From: Anaerolineales bacterium
GTDB taxonomy: Bacteria; Chloroflexota; Anaerolineae; Anaerolineales; Villigracilaceae
Assembly (NCBI GenBank): GCA_025966435.1
Contig: JAICRQ010000005.1
Span: 1 to 23,789, forward strand
Direction: 5' to 3'
DNA length: 23,789 nucleotides
Both the position numbers and the translations under genes were made by a program. Position 1 is the stretch's first letter, and each line of letters starts with the position of its first letter. This document shows, in pieces, positions 1 through 6,410 of this stretch. The notes under the pieces were generated by a model. It saw only the letters and a list, made by a program, of their open reading frames with translations, made no database searches and was not told the DNA's origin.

Positions 1-103
1 CGCCGCAGCCGGCGCGGCCTGTACCAAGGATTATGCCATCATCACGCGCGACGAGCGCCAGCGTTTTGGTGTTACCGCCATCGACTCCGAGTACGAATTT
101 CAT
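1..103 (-). CDS. BadF/BadG/BcrA/BcrD-type sugar kinase (N-acetylglucosamine kinase-like), N-terminal fragment
   Basis: Only the first 34 codons lie in the window; the rest runs off the left edge. The N-terminus shows the ASKHA phosphate-1 motif GVDGGNTKT at residues 6-14, typical of BadF/BadG-type ATPases, a family that includes N-acetylglucosamine kinases. The ATG at 103-101 lies 3 bases after the stop of the deaminase-like gene, so the two are almost certainly cotranscribed. In this setting it would phosphorylate an amino sugar in the cytoplasm to feed the neighbouring deaminase. That role is inferred from context, because the family also contains glucosamine kinases and unrelated 2-hydroxyacyl-CoA dehydratase activators. 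Confidence 0.8.
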   Translation of the reverse strand, partial: MKFVLGVDGGNTKTLALVARDDGIILGTGRAGCG

Positions 104-106
104 TGT

Positions 107-847
107 CTATCTGCTCTGAGTTTCGAGACCATGCCATGCCGCCCGATCTGCCAAGACCGTTACATTCGGTGCAGACTGAAGATAGGATGCCGGCACGTCG
201 GGCGTTTGTGGGCCTTCCATGGCACGATGAAGGATCTGATATTTGTGCGCCCCTGATACAAGGAGTAGCGTCCGGCGAGCAGCCAGCAGCAAATCCATGC
301 CGCATGTCAGTGCCTGAGGCGGTACCTGCTCCTCACCGCCCCAGTAACGCGCATTGCTTGCAATACTCTCCGGTGTCAGAGGGATGACCCGCGTGGGAGA
401 ATCAGGCAGCGACGGTGGTTCGTTGAACCCCAAATGGCCATTCGGACCCAGTCCTAGAATCGAAATATCGAAACCACCGGCCTCGCGCACTGCAATCTCA
501 TAGATACGACACGCGTCCCATGGGTCTGGGGCATCACCCACCAACCGGACGACATTTGTTTCCGCGATATCAAGTGGTTCGATGAAGGAACGATGCATCC
601 AGCCGAAGAGCGACCGCTGGTCATCGGGCGCGAGACCAATATAAGCATCCAGTTGGAATGCGTGCAGCCGTGACGTGTCGATCAGACCATGTGAATAACG
701 CCTTGCCAGTTCATGGTACACGCCCATCGGCGTATTGCCCGTCGCCACTACAATTGTGGCATCTGGCTTTGCGTTGATCGCTTCTACCAGCCAGTCGGCG
801 CCAGCATGGCTCAGGGACTCGTAGTCATCTACAATAATAACGTTCAC
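107..847 (-). CDS. nagB: Glucosamine-6-phosphate deaminase-like protein (NagB / 6-phosphogluconolactonase family)
   Basis: This 246-residue protein matches the NagB family, which converts glucosamine-6-phosphate to fructose-6-phosphate and ammonia in the cytoplasm. The N-terminal phosphate-binding region reads ATGNTPMGVY (residues 35-44). Asp67 in the QLDAYIGL segment corresponds to the proton-abstracting Asp72 of the E. coli enzyme. The catalytic GPNGHLGFNEP segment (134-144) supplies His138 and Glu143. The family's usual Glu after the catalytic Asp is replaced by Ala68, so substrate preference may differ. The start codon overlaps the end of the GH4 gene by 4 bases (ATGA type), indicating translational coupling. 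Family membership is clear; the exact substrate is inferred from the neighbouring kinase and glycosidase. Confidence 0.85.
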   Translation of the reverse strand: MNVIIVDDYESLSHAGADWLVEAINAKPDATIVVATGNTPMGVYHELARRYSHGLIDTSRLHAFQLDAYIGLAPDDQRSLFGWMHRSFIEPLDIAETNVVRLVGDAPDPWDACRIYEIAVREAGGFDISILGLGPNGHLGFNEPPSLPDSPTRVIPLTPESIASNARYWGGEEQVPPQALTCGMDLLLAARRTLLLVSGAHKYQILHRAMEGPQTPDVPASYLQSAPNVTVLADRAAWHGLETQSR

Positions 848-2148
848 TGGAACAGTCGCTCAGGCAAATACTGGCGATGCGCGGCCGCCATCTCATCGTA
901 GATTGTCTCCGCCAGGGGCAGGGAAAAAACCAGCGGGTGACTGGCAAGCGCCCGGATAGCATCACGCCGCGTGCCACTCCAGGCCGCTTCCGCAGCCAGC
1001 GCCTGATATTCGCCCAGCATCTTCACCAACCCGATGAGGTGACGCGGCATATGTCCCTGCGCGATGGGCTCCACACCATTCCGGTCGACATATCCCGGGA
1101 CCTCCACCACCAAATCATCAGGGAAGTCAGCGATGGCGCCGCGCCCTGGCACATTTACCGGCCACACCTCTTTACGATCGTTGAATACCGCGTCCATAAC
1201 GTCGATTGCGAGCTCCAGCTCATGGATGCCGCCGCGCGAACGATGCGGGTCAAGCGCAGGCTGGTCTAAGGCAGCCTGTTCTTCATAGTGCCTCCAGTAG
1301 TCCGGGACGTTCGCAAGAATGTCCTGTGCGCGGGTTGTTGGCTTACCGCGAAGTTCGGCGAGTACATCCTCCTTAAAATAGTAATACTGGAAATAGTCAG
1401 CCGGAAGGGATTCCATTGTACAAGCCAGTTCGATCAAGCGTAGATGCGGAGCGTGGCGGCTAACCGCGGGGTCCCCGCGCATGCGATTTCGCGCCGCGCG
1501 TAAGAACGGCAGCATGTCCTGACCATCGTATAAGTGTCGAACACTCCAGCATCCATGATTTAATCCGATCATAGTGGCGTCGACCAGATCAGGGTCTAGC
1601 CCTGCCGAGCGAGCAATCCCGCGCGGGAAAATAATAGGTCCCTCGCAAAGCGAAACAGTTGCGATATCACTATGATGTGTAATTGCCTCGGAAACCAGGT
1701 TAATTGGATTGGTATAGTTGAACAGCCTTGCACGCGGACATATTGCCTCCATATCCGCGATAATCCCCTGCATAACGTGGATCGAGCGCAACGCCATAAA
1801 GAAGCCACCCGGGCCCTGTGTCTCCTGCCCGATGACGCCATGCTTGAGCGGAATCGCTTCGTCGTAGTAACGCGCCTCGAAGCCGCCCGGGCGAAAGCTC
1901 GTTAGCACCGCGTCACAATCCTGCAGCCCCGCGCGACGGTCAGTCGTACAGCTTACCCTCAAATCGATGCCCTGATGCCGCGCCATCCTATTGGCAAGGG
2001 TCTTCACCAGGGAAAGATGCGTCTCGTCAATGTCGATCAACACGACTTCCGAACCCTGAAAATTTTGTCCCTGGTGGATGAGCGATGCCATTGTACCTGG
2101 TGCGCGTGTGCTGCCGCCGCCGATGTAAGCTACCTTAATCCGTGCCAC
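844..2148 (-). CDS. Glycoside hydrolase family 4 protein (6-phospho-glycosidase-like, NAD+ and metal dependent)
   Basis: A 434-residue GH4 enzyme. The family uses NAD+ and a divalent metal to cleave glycosides, usually 6-phosphorylated, by a redox-elimination mechanism. Visible hallmarks are the Rossmann start IGGGSTRAP (9-17), GQETQGPGG (107-115), the substrate-binding NYTNP (144-148), the metal ligand Cys168 in CEGP, and the second metal ligand His198 in GLNHGCW. The start is GTG at 2148-2146, backed by the Shine-Dalgarno AGAGGAG (2159-2153, minus strand). It is first in the operon with the deaminase-like and kinase genes, which points to a phosphorylated or free amino-sugar glycoside as substrate. 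No PTS or ABC transporter is visible in the window. Linkage specificity cannot be read from the sequence. Confidence 0.88.
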   Translation of the reverse strand: MARIKVAYIGGGSTRAPGTMASLIHQGQNFQGSEVVLIDIDETHLSLVKTLANRMARHQGIDLRVSCTTDRRAGLQDCDAVLTSFRPGGFEARYYDEAIPLKHGVIGQETQGPGGFFMALRSIHVMQGIIADMEAICPRARLFNYTNPINLVSEAITHHSDIATVSLCEGPIIFPRGIARSAGLDPDLVDATMIGLNHGCWSVRHLYDGQDMLPFLRAARNRMRGDPAVSRHAPHLRLIELACTMESLPADYFQYYYFKEDVLAELRGKPTTRAQDILANVPDYWRHYEEQAALDQPALDPHRSRGGIHELELAIDVMDAVFNDRKEVWPVNVPGRGAIADFPDDLVVEVPGYVDRNGVEPIAQGHMPRHLIGLVKMLGEYQALAAEAAWSGTRRDAIRALASHPLVFSLPLAETIYDEMAAAHRQYLPERLFQ

Positions 2149-2480
2149 TATACTCCTCTGCTTGACAAGATTTACACGGTGGACTGGAGGATGGGCAATT
2201 CAGTGCCGTCATCCAATGACACGTGTGTAACTGTTATTAATATTGCTATTTCCCGCGATTTTACTACATTGCCAAAGCAGTACCCGTAAGTGGATCTTAA
2301 GCGCAAAAAAGGTCATAAAAGGTGCTTCTTTTCCATTTCCATGGTGCATTTTCTTTGTAACCTTTAGGCATATTTAGCGTCATGAGCGTATATCTGACAA
2401 ATCTACAATGTTTTGACTATTAATAGAAAGATCGAGATTGAGCAAGAGTGCTCGAACAGTTTTTATTGGCGAGGTGCCGA
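2149..2480. promoter_or_regulatory. Divergent intergenic region between the catabolic operon and the polysaccharide operon
   Basis: This 332-base stretch contains no convincing gene and must hold the start signals for both directions. A perfect 8-base palindrome, ACACGTGT, lies at 2219-2226, a possible but unproven operator for the minus-strand operon. On the minus strand I find no good sigma-70 hexamer pair. On the plus strand there is a weak candidate promoter at 2394-2423. The region is AT-rich, as is usual for promoter DNA. Confidence 0.45.
2394..2423 (+). promoter_or_regulatory. Candidate sigma-70-type promoter for the NusG paralogue / polysaccharide operon
   Basis: A CTGACA hexamer (2394-2399) and TATTAA (2418-2423) are separated by 18 bases, about 60 bases upstream of the ATG at 2481. 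The match to consensus is moderate, and AT-rich DNA makes chance matches common. No better pair was seen before the gene. Confidence 0.25.
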
Positions 2481-3005
2481 ATGCAATGGTATGTATTCCA
2501 GAGTAAATTTCAAAAAGAGAGCCTGGTTTGCGAACAGCTTCGCATTCGGAATGTCGATACCTTCTTTCCTCGCCTTTATGTGCAACCGGTCAATCCCCGC
2601 GCTCGCAGAATGAAACCTTACTTTCCTGGATACGTTTTCGGACGCCTTGACCTAGAACAGATTAGCAGGTCGATCATAGACTGGATCCCTGGAGTGATTG
2701 GGATTGTGAGCTTTGGGGGCGAACCAGTATCTGTGCCAGACCATCTGATTACTACGCTTCAACAGCACCTTAACGCCATCAATGCAGCGAAGCGCGAATT
2801 ATCTGAGAGGTTTCAACTTGGTGATTCGGTAGCCATTCAGGGAGGACCCTTTGCAGGTTATGAAGCGATTTTCAATTCTCGTTTGCCCGGGCGTAACCGG
2901 GTGGAAGTACTCTTGAAACTGCTTCAGGGTCCTCAGATACGTGTAGAACTACCAATACATCAAATTGCATTGAAAGATTCTTCGTTCGTAAAGAGAGCTT
3001 CTTAG
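2481..3005 (+). CDS. NusG paralogue, RfaH/UpxY/LoaP-type transcription antiterminator
   Basis: A 174-residue specialised NusG paralogue that would travel with RNA polymerase and let it read through a long operon. The NGN domain (about 1-100) begins with MQWYVFQSK and contains FPGYVFGR (48-55) and the PGV segment typical of the family. A KOW domain follows, starting near GDSVAIQGGPFAGYEA (114-129). I chose ATG 2481 over the upstream in-frame ATG at 2448 because GAGGTG (2471-2476) is correctly spaced and the family normally starts at the WYV strand. It is the first gene of a ~21 kb co-oriented run and sits directly before a duplicated ops-like leader, the usual arrangement for polysaccharide-operon antiterminators. 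Which subfamily (RfaH, UpxY or LoaP) it belongs to is not resolved. Confidence 0.88.
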   Translation: MQWYVFQSKFQKESLVCEQLRIRNVDTFFPRLYVQPVNPRARRMKPYFPGYVFGRLDLEQISRSIIDWIPGVIGIVSFGGEPVSVPDHLITTLQQHLNAINAAKRELSERFQLGDSVAIQGGPFAGYEAIFNSRLPGRNRVEVLLKLLQGPQIRVELPIHQIALKDSSFVKRAS

Positions 3006-3026
3006 GAAGAAGCGCCAGTTGTACTG

Positions 3027-3120
3027 CTCTTAGCTAGGCTGCTCGTCTTGTCCTGGCCCTTACATTTTAGCATTCTCTTTTCATTCGATACTACAGATGT
3101 GTCGAAATGGCGGAGCGCGG
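3027..3120 (+). repeat. Leader direct repeat, copy A (hairpin plus ops-like element)
   Basis: This is the first copy of an imperfect ~95-base direct repeat, with roughly 20 differences from copy B by eye. It begins with CTCTTAGC and ends with GGCGGAGCGCGG (3109-3120). Just before that end, TTCGATAC (3084-3091) can pair with GTGTCGAA (3099-3106), giving an 8-pair stem with one G-U and a 7-base loop. The GGCGGAGCGCGG element closely resembles the E. coli ops core GGCGGTAGC with one base removed. Confidence 0.85.
3109..3120 (+). promoter_or_regulatory. Candidate ops-like antiterminator recruitment site 1
   Basis: GGCGGAGCGCGG differs from the start of the E. coli ops element (GGCGGTAGC...) by loss of one T. 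It lies about 100 bases after the NusG-paralogue stop codon and 2 bases after a predicted RNA hairpin. GCG-GAG-CGC could itself form a very small non-template hairpin, which is a property of ops. The function is inferred from resemblance and position. Confidence 0.5.
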
Positions 3121-3144
3121 TCAAAAGAAATGGCAATTCAATAA

Positions 3145-3239
3145 CTCTTAGCCTGACCGCTCATCCTGTCCTAGATCTTACATTTAGCATTCCGTTTCTC
3201 ATTCGATACGATTAGGTGTGTCGGAATGGCGGAGCGCGG
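3145..3239 (+). repeat. Leader direct repeat, copy B (hairpin plus ops-like element)
   Basis: The second copy of the leader repeat, shifted by 118-119 bases from copy A. The stem is preserved: TTCGATAC (3202-3209) pairs with GTGTCGGA (3218-3225), the A-to-G change converting an A-U pair to G-U, while the loop differs (8 bases). The stem is again followed by AT and GGCGGAGCGCGG (3228-3239). The E1-alpha Shine-Dalgarno AAAGGA (3248-3253) lies just downstream, so this copy sits within the 5' leader of the first enzyme gene. Confidence 0.85.
3228..3239 (+). promoter_or_regulatory. Candidate ops-like antiterminator recruitment site 2
   Basis: This is an exact 12-base repeat of site 1, 119 bases downstream, with the same hairpin-AT-element order. 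It is the last conserved block before the E1-alpha ribosome binding site. Exact conservation of the 12-mer within a repeat whose other parts have drifted suggests that this segment is under selection. Confidence 0.5.
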
Positions 3240-3261
3240 CGGAGACTAAAGGAACAAAAAT

Positions 3262-4215
3262 ATGCTCACCCTTGTAAATTCCCCCTCACCAGATCAACAA
3301 AACATGGCAAGGGACCTCACTGAAGTGTTTTACCGCCAAATGTATACAATCCGCAAAGTTGAGCAAAATCTTCTTGATTTGTTTGCACAAGGCTACATCA
3401 CAGGCACCGTCCATACATCTATGGGACAGGAAGCCTGTGATGTTGGAGTAGTCAATTCTCTTGACCGGTCAAAAGATATTATTTTTTCTAATCACCGCGC
3501 GCATGGACAGTTTTTGGCATATTGTGATGATGTAGAAGGATTGATCGGCGAAATCATGGGTAAAGAGACCGGCGTTTGCCTAGGCATTGGTGGGAGCCAA
3601 CATATACACAGAGAAAATATGTACACCAATGGCGTGCAGGGAGGGATTGTTCCAAACGCCGTTGGAGCTGCGCTCGCAGAAAAAATCAAGGGGACCGGCG
3701 CGATTACTGTTGTATTTTTAGGGGATGGCACAATGGGTGAAGGGGTAGTTTACGAGAGTTTTAACATCGCTTCTTTATGGTCATTACCAGTATTGTTTCT
3801 GCTGATCGATAACGGTATCGCGCAAAGCACACCAAAACACCTGGAACATGCTGGCGAACTCGAAACTCGAGCAATGACTTTTGCGATTGACAGTGCATCC
3901 ATTGAAGCTGACGATGTCAATAAGGTTTATTCGACTGCTTGCGAGGTTGTGAATAAAGTGCGCGAGCATTCAAGACCTTTTTTCCTTCATGTTAAGGCGG
4001 CTCGGCTGGGTCCACATAGCAAAGGGGATGATACCCGGTCGAAAGAGGAAATCGAGTCCCTCAAGCAAAAAGATCCTTTGTTGAAAATCTCAGAGAGTCT
4101 GCCCGTAGGTCTTCGAATGGAGATCGAACAGAAGATCGATGTTCGTATTCAAACAGCAGTTGAAAAAGCAATGCTGGCCAGCCATCCCGGGCTAGAACAA
4201 TTGCGGAGGGTATAA
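3262..4215 (+). CDS. 2-oxoacid dehydrogenase E1 alpha subunit (pyruvate/acetoin dehydrogenase type), thiamine diphosphate dependent
   Basis: A 317-residue alpha subunit of an alpha2beta2 E1 enzyme, which decarboxylates a 2-oxoacid (pyruvate, a branched-chain 2-oxoacid, or acetoin) and passes the acyl group to a lipoyl arm. Visible motifs are NHRAHG (77-82), GIGGSQH (108-114), the ThDP/Mg motif GDGTMGEG (154-161) and its partner DNGIAQST (183-190), plus PHSKGDDTR near residue 255. The usual ENN reads IDN here, but the Asn matching the Mg ligand (Asn184) is kept. Start ATG 3262 has AAAGGA 8 bases upstream. The beta subunit follows 2 bases after the stop. Finding E1 genes at the head of a polysaccharide operon, next to a lipoyl-sugar acyltransferase fusion, argues against a housekeeping complex. 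The substrate is unknown. Confidence 0.9.
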   Translation: MLTLVNSPSPDQQNMARDLTEVFYRQMYTIRKVEQNLLDLFAQGYITGTVHTSMGQEACDVGVVNSLDRSKDIIFSNHRAHGQFLAYCDDVEGLIGEIMGKETGVCLGIGGSQHIHRENMYTNGVQGGIVPNAVGAALAEKIKGTGAITVVFLGDGTMGEGVVYESFNIASLWSLPVLFLLIDNGIAQSTPKHLEHAGELETRAMTFAIDSASIEADDVNKVYSTACEVVNKVREHSRPFFLHVKAARLGPHSKGDDTRSKEEIESLKQKDPLLKISESLPVGLRMEIEQKIDVRIQTAVEKAMLASHPGLEQLRRV

Positions 4216-4217
4216 CC

Positions 4218-5234
4218 ATAGCCGGATTAACTTTTCTAGAAGGTGTGCGCGCTGGGCTTTTCCAAGTGATGGAAAAGGACCCGAACGCGATTCTTCTGGG
4301 CGAAGATATTTTGGATCCATACGGGGGAGCATTTAAAGTAACAAAGGGCCTTTCTACTAAGTTTCCACAGCGGGTATTCACCACACCCATCAGCGAAGCA
4401 TCCATTGCAGGCCTTACTGTTGGGATGGCCTTACGGGGAATGCGTCCCATCGCTGAGTTTATGTTCGGCGACTTTATCACATTGGCTGCGGATCAAATCG
4501 TCAACCATGCTGCAAAGTATATGGGGATGTATGGCGATCAGATGAAGCTTCCAATGGTGCTTCGCACGCCAGTCGGCGGGGGACGTGGATATGGCCCCAC
4601 CCATAGTCAATCCTTAGAGAAGATGTTCCTCGGCTTGCCCATGTTTCATATACTTGCCCCCTCTCATTTCGTTCATCCAGGCGAAATCTTGGTGCAAGCC
4701 ATCTCAGGAAGTTACCCCACTCTATTTCTTGAAAATAAGCTGCTCTATCCAGAAGTGTTGAAGCTTGAACAACATAGCGGGGTCATCAATCGCACAGTAC
4801 ATTTCGATGAGCATAATTATCCTGTTGTCGTACTCTCGAACTTTCCCGACAAGCGCAAAGCGGATATCGCAATCGTAGCGTATGGCGGGATCAGTCGGTT
4901 ACTAGGACCCGTCCTGAACCAACTTGCACAAGAAGAAATATGGATAACAGCCTGTTTACCCGTCTCCTTGAGCCCTCTACCCATCAAACATATCCAGGCT
5001 ACGACGGAAGGAATAAAAAAGATCCTGGTGATCGAAGAAGCTTCACCTGCGTTTGGATGGGGATCAGAAGTATCAGCAGCCCTGTATGACGCACATGCGG
5101 GACAGTTGGATGGACCTATCCTTCGAATCGGAGCAGCAAATTCTGTCATTCCAGCTTCCAAACCTCTGGAGGAAAAAGTGATTGTTTCAGAAGAGAAGAT
5201 TCTATCGGCTGTGTTTGAGGTGATGGCATGGTAA
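4218..5234 (+). CDS. 2-oxoacid dehydrogenase E1 beta subunit, apparent ATA start
   Basis: This is the partner of the E1 alpha subunit, together forming the thiamine-diphosphate site. Family motifs are GED (28-30), PISEAS with the cofactor-activating Glu60, GGGRGYGPTHSQS (120-132, His129), and the C-terminal VIPASKPLEEKV region. Homology to E1 beta starts at LTFLEGVRAGL, upstream of the first ordinary start codon (GTG at 4245). In frame, an ATA at 4218 lies 8 bases after GGAGG (4205-4209), so initiation at ATA or a sequencing or mutational change from ATG is likely. The GTG at 4245 has no properly spaced ribosome binding site and would delete a conserved helix. The 3' end overlaps the next gene by 7 bases. 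The substrate cannot be told from the sequence. Confidence 0.85.
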   Translation: MAGLTFLEGVRAGLFQVMEKDPNAILLGEDILDPYGGAFKVTKGLSTKFPQRVFTTPISEASIAGLTVGMALRGMRPIAEFMFGDFITLAADQIVNHAAKYMGMYGDQMKLPMVLRTPVGGGRGYGPTHSQSLEKMFLGLPMFHILAPSHFVHPGEILVQAISGSYPTLFLENKLLYPEVLKLEQHSGVINRTVHFDEHNYPVVVLSNFPDKRKADIAIVAYGGISRLLGPVLNQLAQEEIWITACLPVSLSPLPIKHIQATTEGIKKILVIEEASPAFGWGSEVSAALYDAHAGQLDGPILRIGAANSVIPASKPLEEKVIVSEEKILSAVFEVMAW

Positions 5235-6397
5235 AAGTTCTGCCTGTCAAAATGCCTAAAGTCAGTCCAAATGATGACAACGGCACGATTGTCGAATGGT
5301 TGCGTGCAACCAGTGAGGAGGTCAACAAAGGCGAGATTCTATGTATAGTCGAAACGACCAAGAGCATATTTGAGATCGAATCGCCTTCAGGTGGCTACTT
5401 TTTCCCTCTGAGTAGTGTGGGAGAAGCTGTTGATGTCGGCGTAACAATTGGGGCAATTACGGACACGCAGGTTACCCAGGAAGAAGTAATTCATCTGCTG
5501 GAACAAGAAGAGCAACCCCAAGAAATTGCAGCCCCTGTCCCCGTAACCAACGAATCAACCCTGACCATCAAGGCCCAATTACTGGCGAAACGTCTCGGCA
5601 TTAATCCAGCTGAGCTTCCTCAAAATGGCCAAAGGATCACCGAAGAAGATGTAAAGAAATATGCCGAAAGCAGAAACACAAGCCTACATTCAGACCGCCT
5701 TGAAATGGATACAGTCCGAGATCGTTATCCTGAGGGGAAAATCCAGAGAATTCTCATCATCGGCGGTGGAGATGGAGCAGTGCAACTGTTAGATGTTCTG
5801 GCGAAAACGCCGGAGCAACAGGCGGTCGCTATCCTTGATGATAATCCTGAATTACGCGGAAAAAAAGTGAACGGGGTACCGGTCACCGGCGGTATTGACG
5901 TAGAGCAGATCGTTGCTTTGTATGAGCAGGATGAGTTTGACGCCGCCATTATTTCTATCAGCACAATCATAAAACTAAGAGCTGAGATTTTCGAGAAGCT
6001 CAAAAGCAGAGGGATCCCTTTTGCAAATATTATCCATCCCTCGGTTGTTAAAGGCTTCAACGTGAAGATGGGGGAAGGGAATGTAATTATGGCTTTTACA
6101 CACCTAGGTGCCTGCGCCAGCTTGGGCGATAACAATTTTATCAGCGCCTATTGCAGTATTGAGCATCATAACGAAATGGGAAATCACTGCAGTTTTGGTC
6201 CAGGTGTCGTTACATCCAGCCGGGTAATCTTCGGAGATCAGGTACGTTGCGGCACTGGCATCTTTATCGAACCGAAAATCCATATCGGCGCTAAGGCTGT
6301 GATTGGCTCCGGATGCATCATCTGGCAGAATGTGCCCGACGGCGCTATTCTCAAATCAAAGCTCAATTATGTTGAACGTGCCAGCAATAAGAAGTAA
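5228..6397 (+). CDS. Lipoyl domain / E1-E3-binding domain / NeuD-PglD-type sugar acyltransferase fusion
   Basis: A 389-residue fusion. Residues 1-80 are a lipoyl domain with the acceptor Lys45 in VETTKSIFE. After an acidic/proline linker, residues 113-146 look like a peripheral subunit-binding domain (LLAKRLGI ... GQRITEEDVKKYA), the part of E2 that docks E1 or E3. Residues 172-389 are a NeuD/PglD-like acyltransferase: a nucleotide-sugar-binding Rossmann-like part starting IIGGGDGA, then left-handed beta-helix hexapeptides with IEHHN, where His313 aligns with the family's catalytic His. The E2 catalytic core with HxxxDG is absent. The usual GxPAK/R ending of this acyltransferase family is replaced by AILKSKLNYV. 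It overlaps E1 beta by 7 bases. I infer acyl transfer from the lipoyl arm to an amino sugar; use of acyl-CoA instead is not excluded. Confidence 0.88.
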   Translation: MVKVLPVKMPKVSPNDDNGTIVEWLRATSEEVNKGEILCIVETTKSIFEIESPSGGYFFPLSSVGEAVDVGVTIGAITDTQVTQEEVIHLLEQEEQPQEIAAPVPVTNESTLTIKAQLLAKRLGINPAELPQNGQRITEEDVKKYAESRNTSLHSDRLEMDTVRDRYPEGKIQRILIIGGGDGAVQLLDVLAKTPEQQAVAILDDNPELRGKKVNGVPVTGGIDVEQIVALYEQDEFDAAIISISTIIKLRAEIFEKLKSRGIPFANIIHPSVVKGFNVKMGEGNVIMAFTHLGACASLGDNNFISAYCSIEHHNEMGNHCSFGPGVVTSSRVIFGDQVRCGTGIFIEPKIHIGAKAVIGSGCIIWQNVPDGAILKSKLNYVERASNKK

Positions 6398-6410
6398 CCA
6401 GACAATAACT

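Noticed and set aside
877..1905. Plus-strand open frames opposite the GH4 gene
   Set aside because: They are antisense to a clearly conserved enzyme, have no recognisable motifs and no convincing ribosome binding sites.
2162..2190. TTGACA at 2162-2167 as a plus-strand -35 box
   Set aside because: No reasonable -10 hexamer follows at 16-18 bases, and it lies within the 5' untranslated region of the divergent gene.
2448..2480. Upstream ATG at 2448 for the NusG paralogue
   Set aside because: No good ribosome binding site and it adds residues before the conserved WYV strand; ATG 2481 has a well-placed GAGGTG.
3006..3261. Intrinsic terminator in the leader after the NusG paralogue
   Set aside because: The visible hairpins are not followed by a run of T, so no Rho-independent terminator is supported.
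5228..6397. Ordinary dihydrolipoamide acyltransferase (E2)
   Set aside because: The first ~146 residues fit E2, but no chloramphenicol-acetyltransferase-like core or HxxxDG motif follows; the remainder is a hexapeptide-repeat acyltransferase.
6303..6410. Upstream ATG at 6303 as the start of the sugar transferase
   Set aside because: It lies inside the preceding fusion gene and would add about 36 residues not seen in this family; ATG 6411 or 6426 fits better.
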